This document shows, in pieces, positions 41,630-50,000 of a DNA stretch of 63,293 nucleotides. Numbering within the stretch: the first letter of the stretch is position 1; the number at the start of each line of letters is the position of its first letter. A program made the position numbers and the translations under genes. The stretch lies in NCBI GenBank assembly GCA_030612705.1, contig JAUWNI010000006.1:1-63293 (forward strand). The letters run 5' to 3'. The DNA comes from Phycisphaerae bacterium (GTDB lineage Bacteria > Planctomycetota > Phycisphaerae > UBA1845 > Fen-1342). The notes beneath the pieces are model-generated. The model worked only from the letters and a program-made list of their open reading frames with translations. It was not told the DNA's origin and did not search any database.

Positions 41630-41660
41630 CTGAACTCTGAACCCCGAACCCTGAACCCTC
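41630..41660. repeat. TTCAGGG-like array (right arm, inverted)
   Basis: It reads CTGAACTCTGAACCCCGAAC then CCTGAACCCTC, the inverse of the array at 40728-40768, and directly precedes the stop codon of the ABC ATPase gene. Confidence 0.75.
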
Positions 41661-42590
41661 TTACTGCACTATTCCTTTGGTCAGCCGCATGAACGCCGTT
41701 TCTAAATTCACCTCTTCCTGCTTGATCTCGCTGATCCGCAGGTCGTTTTGAATCATCGCACGGGCGACGAACGAGAAGTCGTTCGTGTCGCGCTCGAGAT
41801 TCAGCACTATCATCCCGTCGCGGATCTGGGTCGACTCGACACCCTTCAACTGTGACAAAACCTGCCGGGCCTTCTCCTGGTCGTCCGGCGTCATCACGTG
41901 CAGCACGGTACCGACGCGGGCGCGCTGCAACGCCTCGGCGACGGTGCCCTGGTAGACCAGCTCGCCGCGTTCGAGGATACCGATGCTGGTACACAGGTCG
42001 GCCAGCTCGGGCAGGATGTGCGAGCTGATCAGGATGGTCTTGCCCATGCGGTGCAGCTCTTTGAGCAGGGCGCGGATCTCGATCCGGGCTCGCGGATCGA
42101 GCCCGCTGGCCGGCTCGTCGAGGAACAGAATCTTCGGGTCGTGCAGCAACACGCGGGCGATGCTCAACCGCTGCTTCATGCCGCGCGAGAGCGCATCAAC
42201 CAACGAATCACGCTTGAAGCTCAGATCGGTCAGCTCGAGCACGTCGCCGACGATCTGTGTGCGCTTCTTGCCGACGATGTTGTAGGCGCTGGCGAAGAAC
42301 TCGAGGTACTCCTGCACGACCATGTCCTCATACGCACCGAAGAAATCCGGCACGTAGCCGATCAGCGGGCGGATCTTGCGGCTTTCATAGCCAACCACGT
42401 GCCCGCACACTCGGGCTTCGCCCCAGGTCGGCTGGAGCAGCGTCGCGAGGATGCGGATGGTGGTCGTCTTGCCGGCCCCGTTCGGGCCGATGTAGCCGAA
42501 GCACTCACCCTCGTTGATGCTGAGGTGCAGGTTATTCAGCGCGACGAGCTTGCCGTAACGCTTGGTCAGATTGATCGTTTGAACAATCAC
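41661..42590 (-). CDS. ABC transporter ATP-binding protein
   Basis: A 309-residue ATPase with Walker A GPNGAGKT (about 35-42), signature LSRGMKQR (about 134-141), Walker B ILFLDEP (about 153-159) and an SSH switch. A C-terminal regulatory extension covers about 225-309. It fits the CcmA/GldA-like exporters pairing with ABC-2 permeases. GTG start at 42590 overlaps the stop of the upstream membrane-protein gene (GTGA), so the two are coupled. Its permease is 0.9 kb downstream, across the inserted genes. Confidence 0.9.
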   Translation of the reverse strand: MIVQTINLTKRYGKLVALNNLHLSINEGECFGYIGPNGAGKTTTIRILATLLQPTWGEARVCGHVVGYESRKIRPLIGYVPDFFGAYEDMVVQEYLEFFASAYNIVGKKRTQIVGDVLELTDLSFKRDSLVDALSRGMKQRLSIARVLLHDPKILFLDEPASGLDPRARIEIRALLKELHRMGKTILISSHILPELADLCTSIGILERGELVYQGTVAEALQRARVGTVLHVMTPDDQEKARQVLSQLKGVESTQIRDGMIVLNLERDTNDFSFVARAMIQNDLRISEIKQEEVNLETAFMRLTKGIVQ

Positions 42591-45019
42591 TCCGAGGTCC
42601 CTCTTGGTGGACGTCCGGCGTACTTGATCGGGATACGTACGCGGTAGATGCTACGGCCTTCCTTGCTATCTTTCGGCTTACCGCCGAGGTGCAGCTTGGC
42701 CGGGCCCGGCTCCTCGGACAACAGCAACAAGACCGCCTGGCCGCGCGTGAGCCAGTGGGTCACGTCCTGGTCACAAAGCCCGGCGGTGTTAAGCGGCGCC
42801 CCGAACGACGTAAAATCGGTTTTCCGGTTATTGTGCAGGTGCAGATTACGCGTGGAGGCAAGCAGCGCCGCCGCGTCCGGCCGCGGCAGTTCCCCACCGA
42901 GCGTTCCCAGGCTCTTCACCCAGTTCTCCAACTGGTAATGTCGGAGCGTCGGCAACATCGGCTCGGTTTTTGGCTCGGGTTTATTAAGGTTTTTCCAGCG
43001 ATAGCGCTGCGCGTCGTACTGCTCGTACTGGTCGGTTCCCAGCCCGCTGATTATCTCCCCCGCTCGCATTGGCGGGAGCTTCAGCGCTAGGACGTTGACC
43101 GCCGGCGGCACCTTGACGCTGTCGTAATATTTATTCTCCTGGTCCGGACGGTCGTTACGCGTGTTGAGTCCCGCGACACGGTACGGCACGCCGCCGTCGC
43201 GCTCGCGCAGACGCGGGTCGATATACAGCAGGTAGCCGCCGATGAAATCCATGTCGAGATCGTTTTGCAGCCGGCTTTGCAACGTGATCTTGCCGGTGCC
43301 CCGGTCGGCGGTCAACTCGCCCCGGACGCGGCCTTCCAGGCTGCCGCTCCAGAAACCCTCGAACTGCTTGAGCGTCGCCCGGACCAACGTGCCGGCGAGC
43401 GCGGCCTGGCCGGTGATCGCCGCGTAGCGCTCCGGCGTCGCATAAAACTCGCTCAGCCCCGGTCCGCTCGACAGCCCGCGAAGGTACCCGTCCTCGCTCG
43501 GCAGCGACAGATCGACGAACTGTCGTCGATTGCTCTTGTAGCCGAAATACGTCATCGCGCGGGCGTCGTCCGAGTCGGCGTCGAGATCCACAAAGCTGTA
43601 GCTGTGTACAGTCCCCGTAACGCCGCGCGTCAGTCCAACGGCGCCCAGGCTGAGCAGGCTGGCGACGACGGCGAAGGCGGCGAATGCGACCCAACTCAGA
43701 TGCGTGAGTGAACGCCGCTTGAGCCACGCCCAAGCCCCAAACGTGGCCAGCAGGATGTACGCCGCCACGAACGCGAACGCCGTCAGCACGCGGGCGCTGG
43801 CGAGCCGCTGAAACTCGATCTGTGCAATCAACGGTCTGTACAGCCGCCAGAGCCCCGGGCCCATGAATCCCTGTTCGGCCTCTTTGGCGTTGAACTCATT
43901 CTCGTTGCGGTTGAGGTCGAACAATTCGTGATAAAACGCGCGTCTTCGGCTGACACGACCCAGATCGCTCAGCCGAGCCGCCGTCGCGATCACCCGCCCG
44001 GAACCGACACAGCGCAACGCGATCAGGTTGACCACGCGATTGTCCGGCAAACGGTCCTTGAACGTCACCAGCGCATCATGCGCGGGCCGGCCGACCGCGA
44101 CCAAAATCGGCGACTCGAACACCTGCTCGGAATGCACGTAGCGTCTCTCGAAGATACTGAGCCGGCGCACTTCGACCGCCGGCTGAGTGAATTCGAGCGG
44201 CATGATCCGCGCGAGCACGCTCTTCTGTAGTTTCACCCCCGCCGATCCCACGCCAACCACCAGTTGCCCGCCGTTACGAACCCATTGCACCAGGGCGGCG
44301 AGTTGCGGAATGCTGAGCTGTCCGGGATCGGGCTCGTCCCAGACGATCACGTCGACCGCCTCCAAGCCCAACCAGCGGTCCGGCAAATCTCGCGCCGGCA
44401 AAGTGGCCACGCAGATCGAGCGATAGTAATTTCGGCGACCCCAGGCCGGGTCGATATAGTCCTCGGCGGGGCTGTTGATGGTGTCCAACCCGGTGACGCG
44501 TTCGGCGCTGATGTCCAGGATCAATTGCGTGTCGTTGCTGATCGACTCGAACATCGGCGAAGTCATCCGGCTGATCAGCGCCCCGTCGTCGCCGATGATG
44601 TCGATCGTCAGCGGCTGACCGGTACTTTCCTTGAGCGTGACGGCGTAACACCAGACGCGTTTGATGCCCGCCTCGGGCGTGACGGCCACGTGCGGCTCGA
44701 CATAGTCGACGCGATCGCCGTCGAGGTCGACCCGCTCGCAGCGCAGCTCGACGTCGTAGCTCTGGGTACCTTGCCCGCTGAGCGTCACCAGGATCGGGAA
44801 CCACTGCCCGTTGCGCACGACGTGTCCGGTGGGGACCCGAGCCTGGAACCCGACCGAAACGACGTCACCCTGCACGGGTTGTGCGCGGGCGACTCCTACG
44901 CCGCCGACGACCAGCGACAACAAGCCGAGCGTCAGCGGCCAAAATCGGGATTGTATCAACATGCCGAGCCTGGACTTCCGCATAGGAGCAAGACTAACGT
45001 CAAAGGCACGGTATGCCAT
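42587..45019 (-). CDS. Exported/membrane protein of the ABC exporter operon
   Basis: An 810-residue protein from ATG 45019, which has GGGGCAAC before it; ATG 44983 is an alternative and gives a more compact signal peptide. The hydrophobic core PLTLGLLSLVVGGVGVARA is followed by a large outer region with DVIVWDEPDPGQLSIPQLAA and WVRNGGQLVVGVG, which resembles a glutamine amidotransferase-like domain as found in ABC-linked proteins. TM helices lie near 425-485 (AFAFVAAYILLATFGAWAWL). A strand-rich C-terminus follows. It is coupled to the ATPase gene and likely a component of the exporter. The upstream ORF extension into repeat DNA is rejected. Confidence 0.65.
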   Translation of the reverse strand: MAYRAFDVSLAPMRKSRLGMLIQSRFWPLTLGLLSLVVGGVGVARAQPVQGDVVSVGFQARVPTGHVVRNGQWFPILVTLSGQGTQSYDVELRCERVDLDGDRVDYVEPHVAVTPEAGIKRVWCYAVTLKESTGQPLTIDIIGDDGALISRMTSPMFESISNDTQLILDISAERVTGLDTINSPAEDYIDPAWGRRNYYRSICVATLPARDLPDRWLGLEAVDVIVWDEPDPGQLSIPQLAALVQWVRNGGQLVVGVGSAGVKLQKSVLARIMPLEFTQPAVEVRRLSIFERRYVHSEQVFESPILVAVGRPAHDALVTFKDRLPDNRVVNLIALRCVGSGRVIATAARLSDLGRVSRRRAFYHELFDLNRNENEFNAKEAEQGFMGPGLWRLYRPLIAQIEFQRLASARVLTAFAFVAAYILLATFGAWAWLKRRSLTHLSWVAFAAFAVVASLLSLGAVGLTRGVTGTVHSYSFVDLDADSDDARAMTYFGYKSNRRQFVDLSLPSEDGYLRGLSSGPGLSEFYATPERYAAITGQAALAGTLVRATLKQFEGFWSGSLEGRVRGELTADRGTGKITLQSRLQNDLDMDFIGGYLLYIDPRLRERDGGVPYRVAGLNTRNDRPDQENKYYDSVKVPPAVNVLALKLPPMRAGEIISGLGTDQYEQYDAQRYRWKNLNKPEPKTEPMLPTLRHYQLENWVKSLGTLGGELPRPDAAALLASTRNLHLHNNRKTDFTSFGAPLNTAGLCDQDVTHWLTRGQAVLLLLSEEPGPAKLHLGGKPKDSKEGRSIYRVRIPIKYAGRPPRGTSE

Positions 45020-45037
45020 TATAGTTGCCCCGGTTTG

Positions 45038-45276
45038 TTCGAACCGCGCACTTGAATATTTCGGCTTAGTCCTTTCGTTTATACGCTGGGTGCCACGGAC
45101 AAGCGGCAGTTTGCTTGTCCGTGCTTCCAGTTTCGAACCGCTCACTTGCATATTTCGGCGTAGCCCTTTCGTTTATACGCTGGGTGCCACGGACAAGCGG
45201 CAGTTTGCTTGTCCGTGCTTCCAGTTTCGAACCGCTCACTTGCATATTTCGGCGTAGTCCTTTAATTTATACGCAC
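45038..45276. repeat. 94-bp tandem repeat, about 2.5 copies
   Basis: TTCGAACCGC-type starts occur at 45038, 45132 and 45226. Each unit includes ATATTTCGGC, TTTATACGC and the hairpin GCCACGGACAAGC...GCTTGTCCGTGC. The last copy is cut before the hairpin. Confidence 0.85.
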
Positions 45277-45332
45277 GCGCGCCGGGGGAGTTCCACCGGC
45301 CAGGCGTTAAGTTCAGAGGTGGGAGTATAACA

Positions 45333-45392
45333 ATGTACGTAGTTAACCCGCTGATTAACCCGGTCGGCGGTATTCTGCGCGCCCCGCCCTGA
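45333..45392 (+). CDS. Putative 19-residue leader peptide upstream of the MATE gene
   Basis: A short ORF, MYVVNPLINPVGGILRAPP, starts at ATG 45333 with GGTGGGAG 7 nt upstream and stops at 45390-45392. A strong terminator-like hairpin follows 31 nt later and then the MATE start. The order of good ribosome site, tiny ORF, terminator and drug exporter resembles ribosome-mediated attenuators. Unproven; it could be chance. Confidence 0.4.
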   Translation: MYVVNPLINPVGGILRAPP

Positions 45393-45423
45393 GTCAACGC
45401 TTGTAAACCCTGATGAAAAAGCG

Positions 45424-45462
45424 AAGACCCCGGCGGACGCACAATCGCCGGGGTCTTTTCTT
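45424..45462 (+). terminator. Terminator-like hairpin in the MATE leader
   Basis: A perfect 12-bp stem AAGACCCCGGCG / CGCCGGGGTCTT with loop GACGCACAAT, followed by TTCTT. An A-run precedes it, so it could also stop transcription from the other side. It ends 35 nt before the MATE start, so it would act on the MATE transcript unless bypassed. Confidence 0.65.
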
Positions 45463-45496
45463 AAACAGCCTCGTTCCAAGCGAGGGAATCGTAAGC

Positions 45497-46966
45497 ATGT
45501 CAAGGATAGACAACAAAACGACAGACATCGCCCTGGAGCATGACAGCCCCACCAGGCAGTTGCTCCGGCTGGCGCTGCCGATCATCGGCATGATGGTCTC
45601 GCGGATGCTGATGGGGTTCATCGATTTCGTGATGGTCTCGCAGCTCGGGACCGCGGCCCAGGCCGCCATCTCGCCCGCGGTCCTCCTCGTGTTCACGTTC
45701 GCCTGCGTCGGCATGGGTCTGGCCACCAGCGTCCAGACGTTCGTCTCGCAGTCCGACGGCCGCGGCCGGCCGCACCTGGCCGGTTCCTATGCCTGGCAAA
45801 GCCTCTACATCGCCGGCATCGCCACGCTGTTGGCCTGCCTGGCCTCGGTCTCCACGCCGATCTGGTACGAGTGGATCGCACGGCTCGGCAAGCACACGCC
45901 CGAGATGACGGAGCTTGAAATCGCATACACGCGTATCGCGCTGTGGTCGGTGCCGCTGGCCGTGCTCAGCATTGGGTTCGACGGCTTCTTCATGGGTATC
46001 CAAAAGCCGCGCGTCGCCCTGCTGGCGGTCGTCGCGTCGCTGGTGGTCAATGCGTCGGGCAATTACGTGCTGATCTTCGGCAAGCTCGGCTTTCCCGAAC
46101 TGGGCATCCGCGGGGCGGCAATCGCAACGGTGATCGGCTGGAGCGTTCGAGTCGGTATTCTCGCGACCGCCATGCTGCTGCCCGAGTTTGACCGCCGCTA
46201 TCACACTCGCCGATCCCAGGCCTGGTCTTCCGCGAAGATCGCCGGGATGCTCCGTGTCGGCGGCCCCACCGCGGTGCAATGGCTGGTTGACATGGGCTCG
46301 TGGGTGGTCTTCCTGGCAGTCATCATGCCGGCCTATGGCGTGCACGCCGCCGCCGCCAGCAACGTCGGATTGCAGTACATGCACCTGTCGTTCATGCCGG
46401 CAATCGGGATCGGTATCGCCCTGTGCTCACAGGTTGGCTTTGCGATCGGCAAGGGCGACCCCGACCAGGCCGTTGCGCGGACCCGTGTGGCGATGCGGCT
46501 GACCGGCGTTTTCATGGGCACCGTGGGGCTGCTGTTCATCCTCGGCGGGCGCCCGCTGATGTGGCTGATGAACAAGGACCCGAACGTAATCGACGCCGGC
46601 GTGTGGGTGCTCGTGGGGGCCGCTATCTTTCAGGTCTTCGACGCGATGTGCATCACCCACATGAGCGCCCTGCGCGGGGCCGGCGATACCCGCTGGCCGG
46701 CCGTCGCTATTTTCCTGTGCAGTTGGGTGATTTTCATCGGCGGCGGACTGGCCATCGGCCGACTGTTACCCCAACTCGGGCTGATCGGACCGTGGGTGAT
46801 GTGCACGGCGTATATCATCGTGCTCGGACTACTGCTTCGTTGGCGTTGGCGGGCCGGAAAATGGCGTCAAATCCGGCTCTTCAAGGATACCGCCGCCGAC
46901 AGCGCCGAGCCGGCCGATGAGTTGGCGGCTATAGCCAGAACGGCTTCGGGAAAGTATTCTGAATGA
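45497..46966 (+). CDS. MATE family efflux transporter
   Basis: A 489-residue protein with about 12 TM helices in two similar halves: QLLRLALPIIGMMVSRMLMG and IDFVMVSQLG at the start, and IAGMLRVGGPTAVQWLVDMG opening the second half, with AAASNVGLQY and ALRGAGDTRW typical of the family. It should export cationic compounds or drugs using a sodium or proton gradient. ATG 45497 has GAGGGAATC upstream. The leader has a possible attenuator. It is followed by ileS after 41 bp, in the same direction. Confidence 0.88.
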   Translation: MSRIDNKTTDIALEHDSPTRQLLRLALPIIGMMVSRMLMGFIDFVMVSQLGTAAQAAISPAVLLVFTFACVGMGLATSVQTFVSQSDGRGRPHLAGSYAWQSLYIAGIATLLACLASVSTPIWYEWIARLGKHTPEMTELEIAYTRIALWSVPLAVLSIGFDGFFMGIQKPRVALLAVVASLVVNASGNYVLIFGKLGFPELGIRGAAIATVIGWSVRVGILATAMLLPEFDRRYHTRRSQAWSSAKIAGMLRVGGPTAVQWLVDMGSWVVFLAVIMPAYGVHAAAASNVGLQYMHLSFMPAIGIGIALCSQVGFAIGKGDPDQAVARTRVAMRLTGVFMGTVGLLFILGGRPLMWLMNKDPNVIDAGVWVLVGAAIFQVFDAMCITHMSALRGAGDTRWPAVAIFLCSWVIFIGGGLAIGRLLPQLGLIGPWVMCTAYIIVLGLLLRWRWRAGKWRQIRLFKDTAADSAEPADELAAIARTASGKYSE

Positions 46967-47007
46967 TTCTGTAATCAACCGTGACGTAAGGCCCCCCGGA
47001 GGTGTAG

Positions 47008-50000
47008 ATGTTTGAGCCGCTCCCGGCCAAGTTCAGCTTTCCCGAATCCGAGCAGCGCGTGCTTGAATTCTGGAAAAAGCACGATGTGTTCGCCAGGTCG
47101 CTCGACCTACGCCGCGACGGCCCGCGCTTTGTCTTCTACGAAGGCCCTCCCACCGCCAACGGCATGCCCCACCCCGGCCACTGCCTGACGCGAGCCATCA
47201 AGGACCTCTTCCCGCGCTACAAGACCATGCGCGGCCACCTCGTCGAACGCAAAGCCGGCTGGGACACACACGGCCTGCCGGTCGAGGTCGAGGTCTGCAA
47301 AGAGCTCGGCATCCACTCCAAGGAGGAGATCGAGGAGTTCGGCGTCGAGGAGTTTGTCAAGCGCTGCACCGAGAGCGTCTTCCGCTACACGCGCGAGTGG
47401 GAGGAGATGACCGACCGGCTGGGCTTCTGGATCAACCTCGACGAGGCCTACGTCACGTTCCACCAGAGCTACGTCGAAAGTGTCTGGTGGGGGCTCAAGA
47501 CACTCTTCGAACGCGATCTGCTCTATCAGGGCCACAAGGTGGTCTGGTGGTGGGCCCAGGGCGGCACCGCGCTGAGCGCCGGCGAGGTAGGCGAAGGCTA
47601 CCGCACCGTCGAGGACCCCAGCGTCTACATACGCTTTCCGCTCGTACGAGATGCCGAACGCGCGTCGCGCGCCAACGAAGAGCCTCGGGCTTCAGCCCGT
47701 CCGGTCCAGGGAAACGAGAGCGCTGCCGCACCCGGAGAACCGCGCGGACTAAAGTCCGCGGCTCCTCATGAACAGCTCGACCCCTCGAAACCCGTGAGTC
47801 TGCTCGTCTGGACCACCACACCCTGGACGCTGGTCAGCAACCACTTCGCGGCCGTACACCCCCTGCTCGACTACGCGCTGGTACACGACAAGACCGGCGA
47901 CGAGTATTTCTACATCGCCACCGACCTAGTCGAGCCGATCGCCGAGAAGGTCAAGCACGAGTTCGAGGTGGTCTCAACCTGCCGCGGCGAGGATTTGCTC
48001 GGCGTGCGCTACGTCCCGCCGTTCGACGTCTACTACGGGTACAGACGTTCCAGATCGCGGGTCTACGTTTTGCCGACGCCGAACTTGGAGCCACTCTACC
48101 TTGCCTTGGGCTTCGACCCGGACGCGCGGGCCTGCGATGCGAAGGCCCCGCTGAAGTCCAGTGGGCGCGACTACATCGGCTGGCGTGTTGTGCCAGCCGA
48201 GTTTGTCACGCTCGACACCGGCACAGGAATCGTCCACCAAGCACCAGCGTATGGCGAGGTGGACTTCGAGCTGCTTCAGGAAGAGCGCGAGCGGTTCATC
48301 GAAGATCATGCTCTCCCGCTCCTCAACGCGGTCAACCCTGACGGTACGTTTGATGCCAGTGCACCGGCGCAATACCGCGGGCGCTGGGTCAAGGACTGCG
48401 ACAAGGAGATCATGCGCGAACTGCGGGACCGCGGCATCATGTTTCACCAGGAGTCGGTGAAGCACGAGTACCCGTTCTGCCCGCGGTCCGAGGACGATCC
48501 GCTGATCCAATACGCCCGCAAGAGCTGGTTCGTCCGCACCAGCAAGTTCAAAGAGGAATTCCTAAAAAACAACGATGGGATCTACTGGCTTCCCGAACAC
48601 ATCAAGGAGGGCCGCTTCGGCGACTTCCTACGGAACAACGTCGATTGGGCCCTGTCACGCGAGCGCTACTGGGGCACGCCGCTGCCGATCTGGGGCTGCG
48701 AAAAGACCGGCAAGATGGAGGCGATCGGCTCGTATAAGGAACTACTCGCCAAGCCCGGTATTCAAGGTACGGCAGTGTGGGAGGAGGCTAAAAAGGCCGA
48801 TCCGGACCTGCCCGAGCACCTCAAAGTCCACAAGCCGTACATCGACGCGATCACATACGACAGCCCGTTCGACACGGGGGAAGAGCCGCGGGCTTCAGCC
48901 CGCGCGGACCTGGGAAGCGAAACCGTCACCGCGGACGAAGAACCGCGCGGACTAAAGTCCGCGGCTCATCGGCCCCGCATGCGCCGCGTACCCGAGGTGA
49001 TCGACTGTTGGTGGGACGCCGGCAGCATGCCGTTCGCGCAGTGGGGTTTCCCGCACGTCGAGGGCAGCGTTGAGACGTTCGCGCAGCGTTTTCCGTGCGA
49101 TTTCATCAGCGAGGCGATAGACCAGACCCGCGGCTGGTTCTACGGCCTGCTGGCGATCAGCACGCTGCTCTTCAGCACGAAAGCGGAGCAAGACGGCTCC
49201 CAATCGAGGTCTTGGTCAACGGATATTACACACTCGCCGACCAAGAGCAGGTACCCGATGCCCTACAAAACCTGCATCGTTCTTGGGCACGTGATGGGCG
49301 AGGACGGGCTGAAGATGTCGAAGCGTACCAAGAATTTCAAGGAGCCCGACTACATCTTCGATCACCTCGGCGCCGACGCGATGCGCTGGTACTTCTTCAG
49401 CGCTCAGACGCCGTGGACTTCGGTCCGTTTCCAAGAGAACGCCATCCGCGACAGCCAGCGCGAGTTTCTGGTGCGGCTGTACAACGTCTTCAGCTTCTTC
49501 AACATCTACGCGAACATCGACGGATTCGATCCAGGCACTGAGGGGCCGGTTTCCACTCAATCTGTGGGACCGGTTTCCAACCGGTCAACCGCGACTGGTT
49601 ACAAACCAGTCCCACAAAGAAGTCAAATCGATCGCTGGATCACCAGCGAGTTGCACCGCACGATCAAGTTCGTCCGCGAAGCCCTGGACCGGTTCGAGAA
49701 CTACCCCGCCGCCGGTCGGCTGAACGAGTTCGTCGACGCGCTCTCGAACTGGTACGTCCGCCGCTCGCGCGATCGCTTCTGGCGCCCCCTCGAGGGGAGC
49801 GTCGGCGTCCCGCCGGCATCAGACACCGGTTACAAACCGGTGCCACAAGACCAGGACAAATGGGACGCGTACAACACGCTCCACGAAGTCCTGATGACGC
49901 TCAGCAAGCTGATCGCGCCGTTCACGCCGTTCTTTGCCGAGACGATGTATCAGAACCTGGTGAGGGGCCAAGGGGTCGAGGGGGCGAGGGGCCAAGGGGA

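Larger units (their letters stand above)
45020..45496. other. Divergent intergenic region with tandem repeat, leader ORF and hairpin
   Basis: A 477-bp gap between the divergent membrane-protein and MATE genes. It holds a 94-bp tandem repeat (45038-45276), a small leader ORF (45333-45392) and a terminator-like hairpin (45424-45462), all listed separately. Confidence 0.7.

Noticed and set aside
45020-45151. Upstream extension of the exporter-operon membrane protein
   Set aside because: It translates the 94-bp tandem repeat; the signal peptide follows from 45019 or 44983.
45290-45497. Known riboswitch (guanidine or similar) before the MATE gene
   Set aside because: No conserved core of a riboswitch class I know could be recognised; a leader-peptide attenuator fits better.
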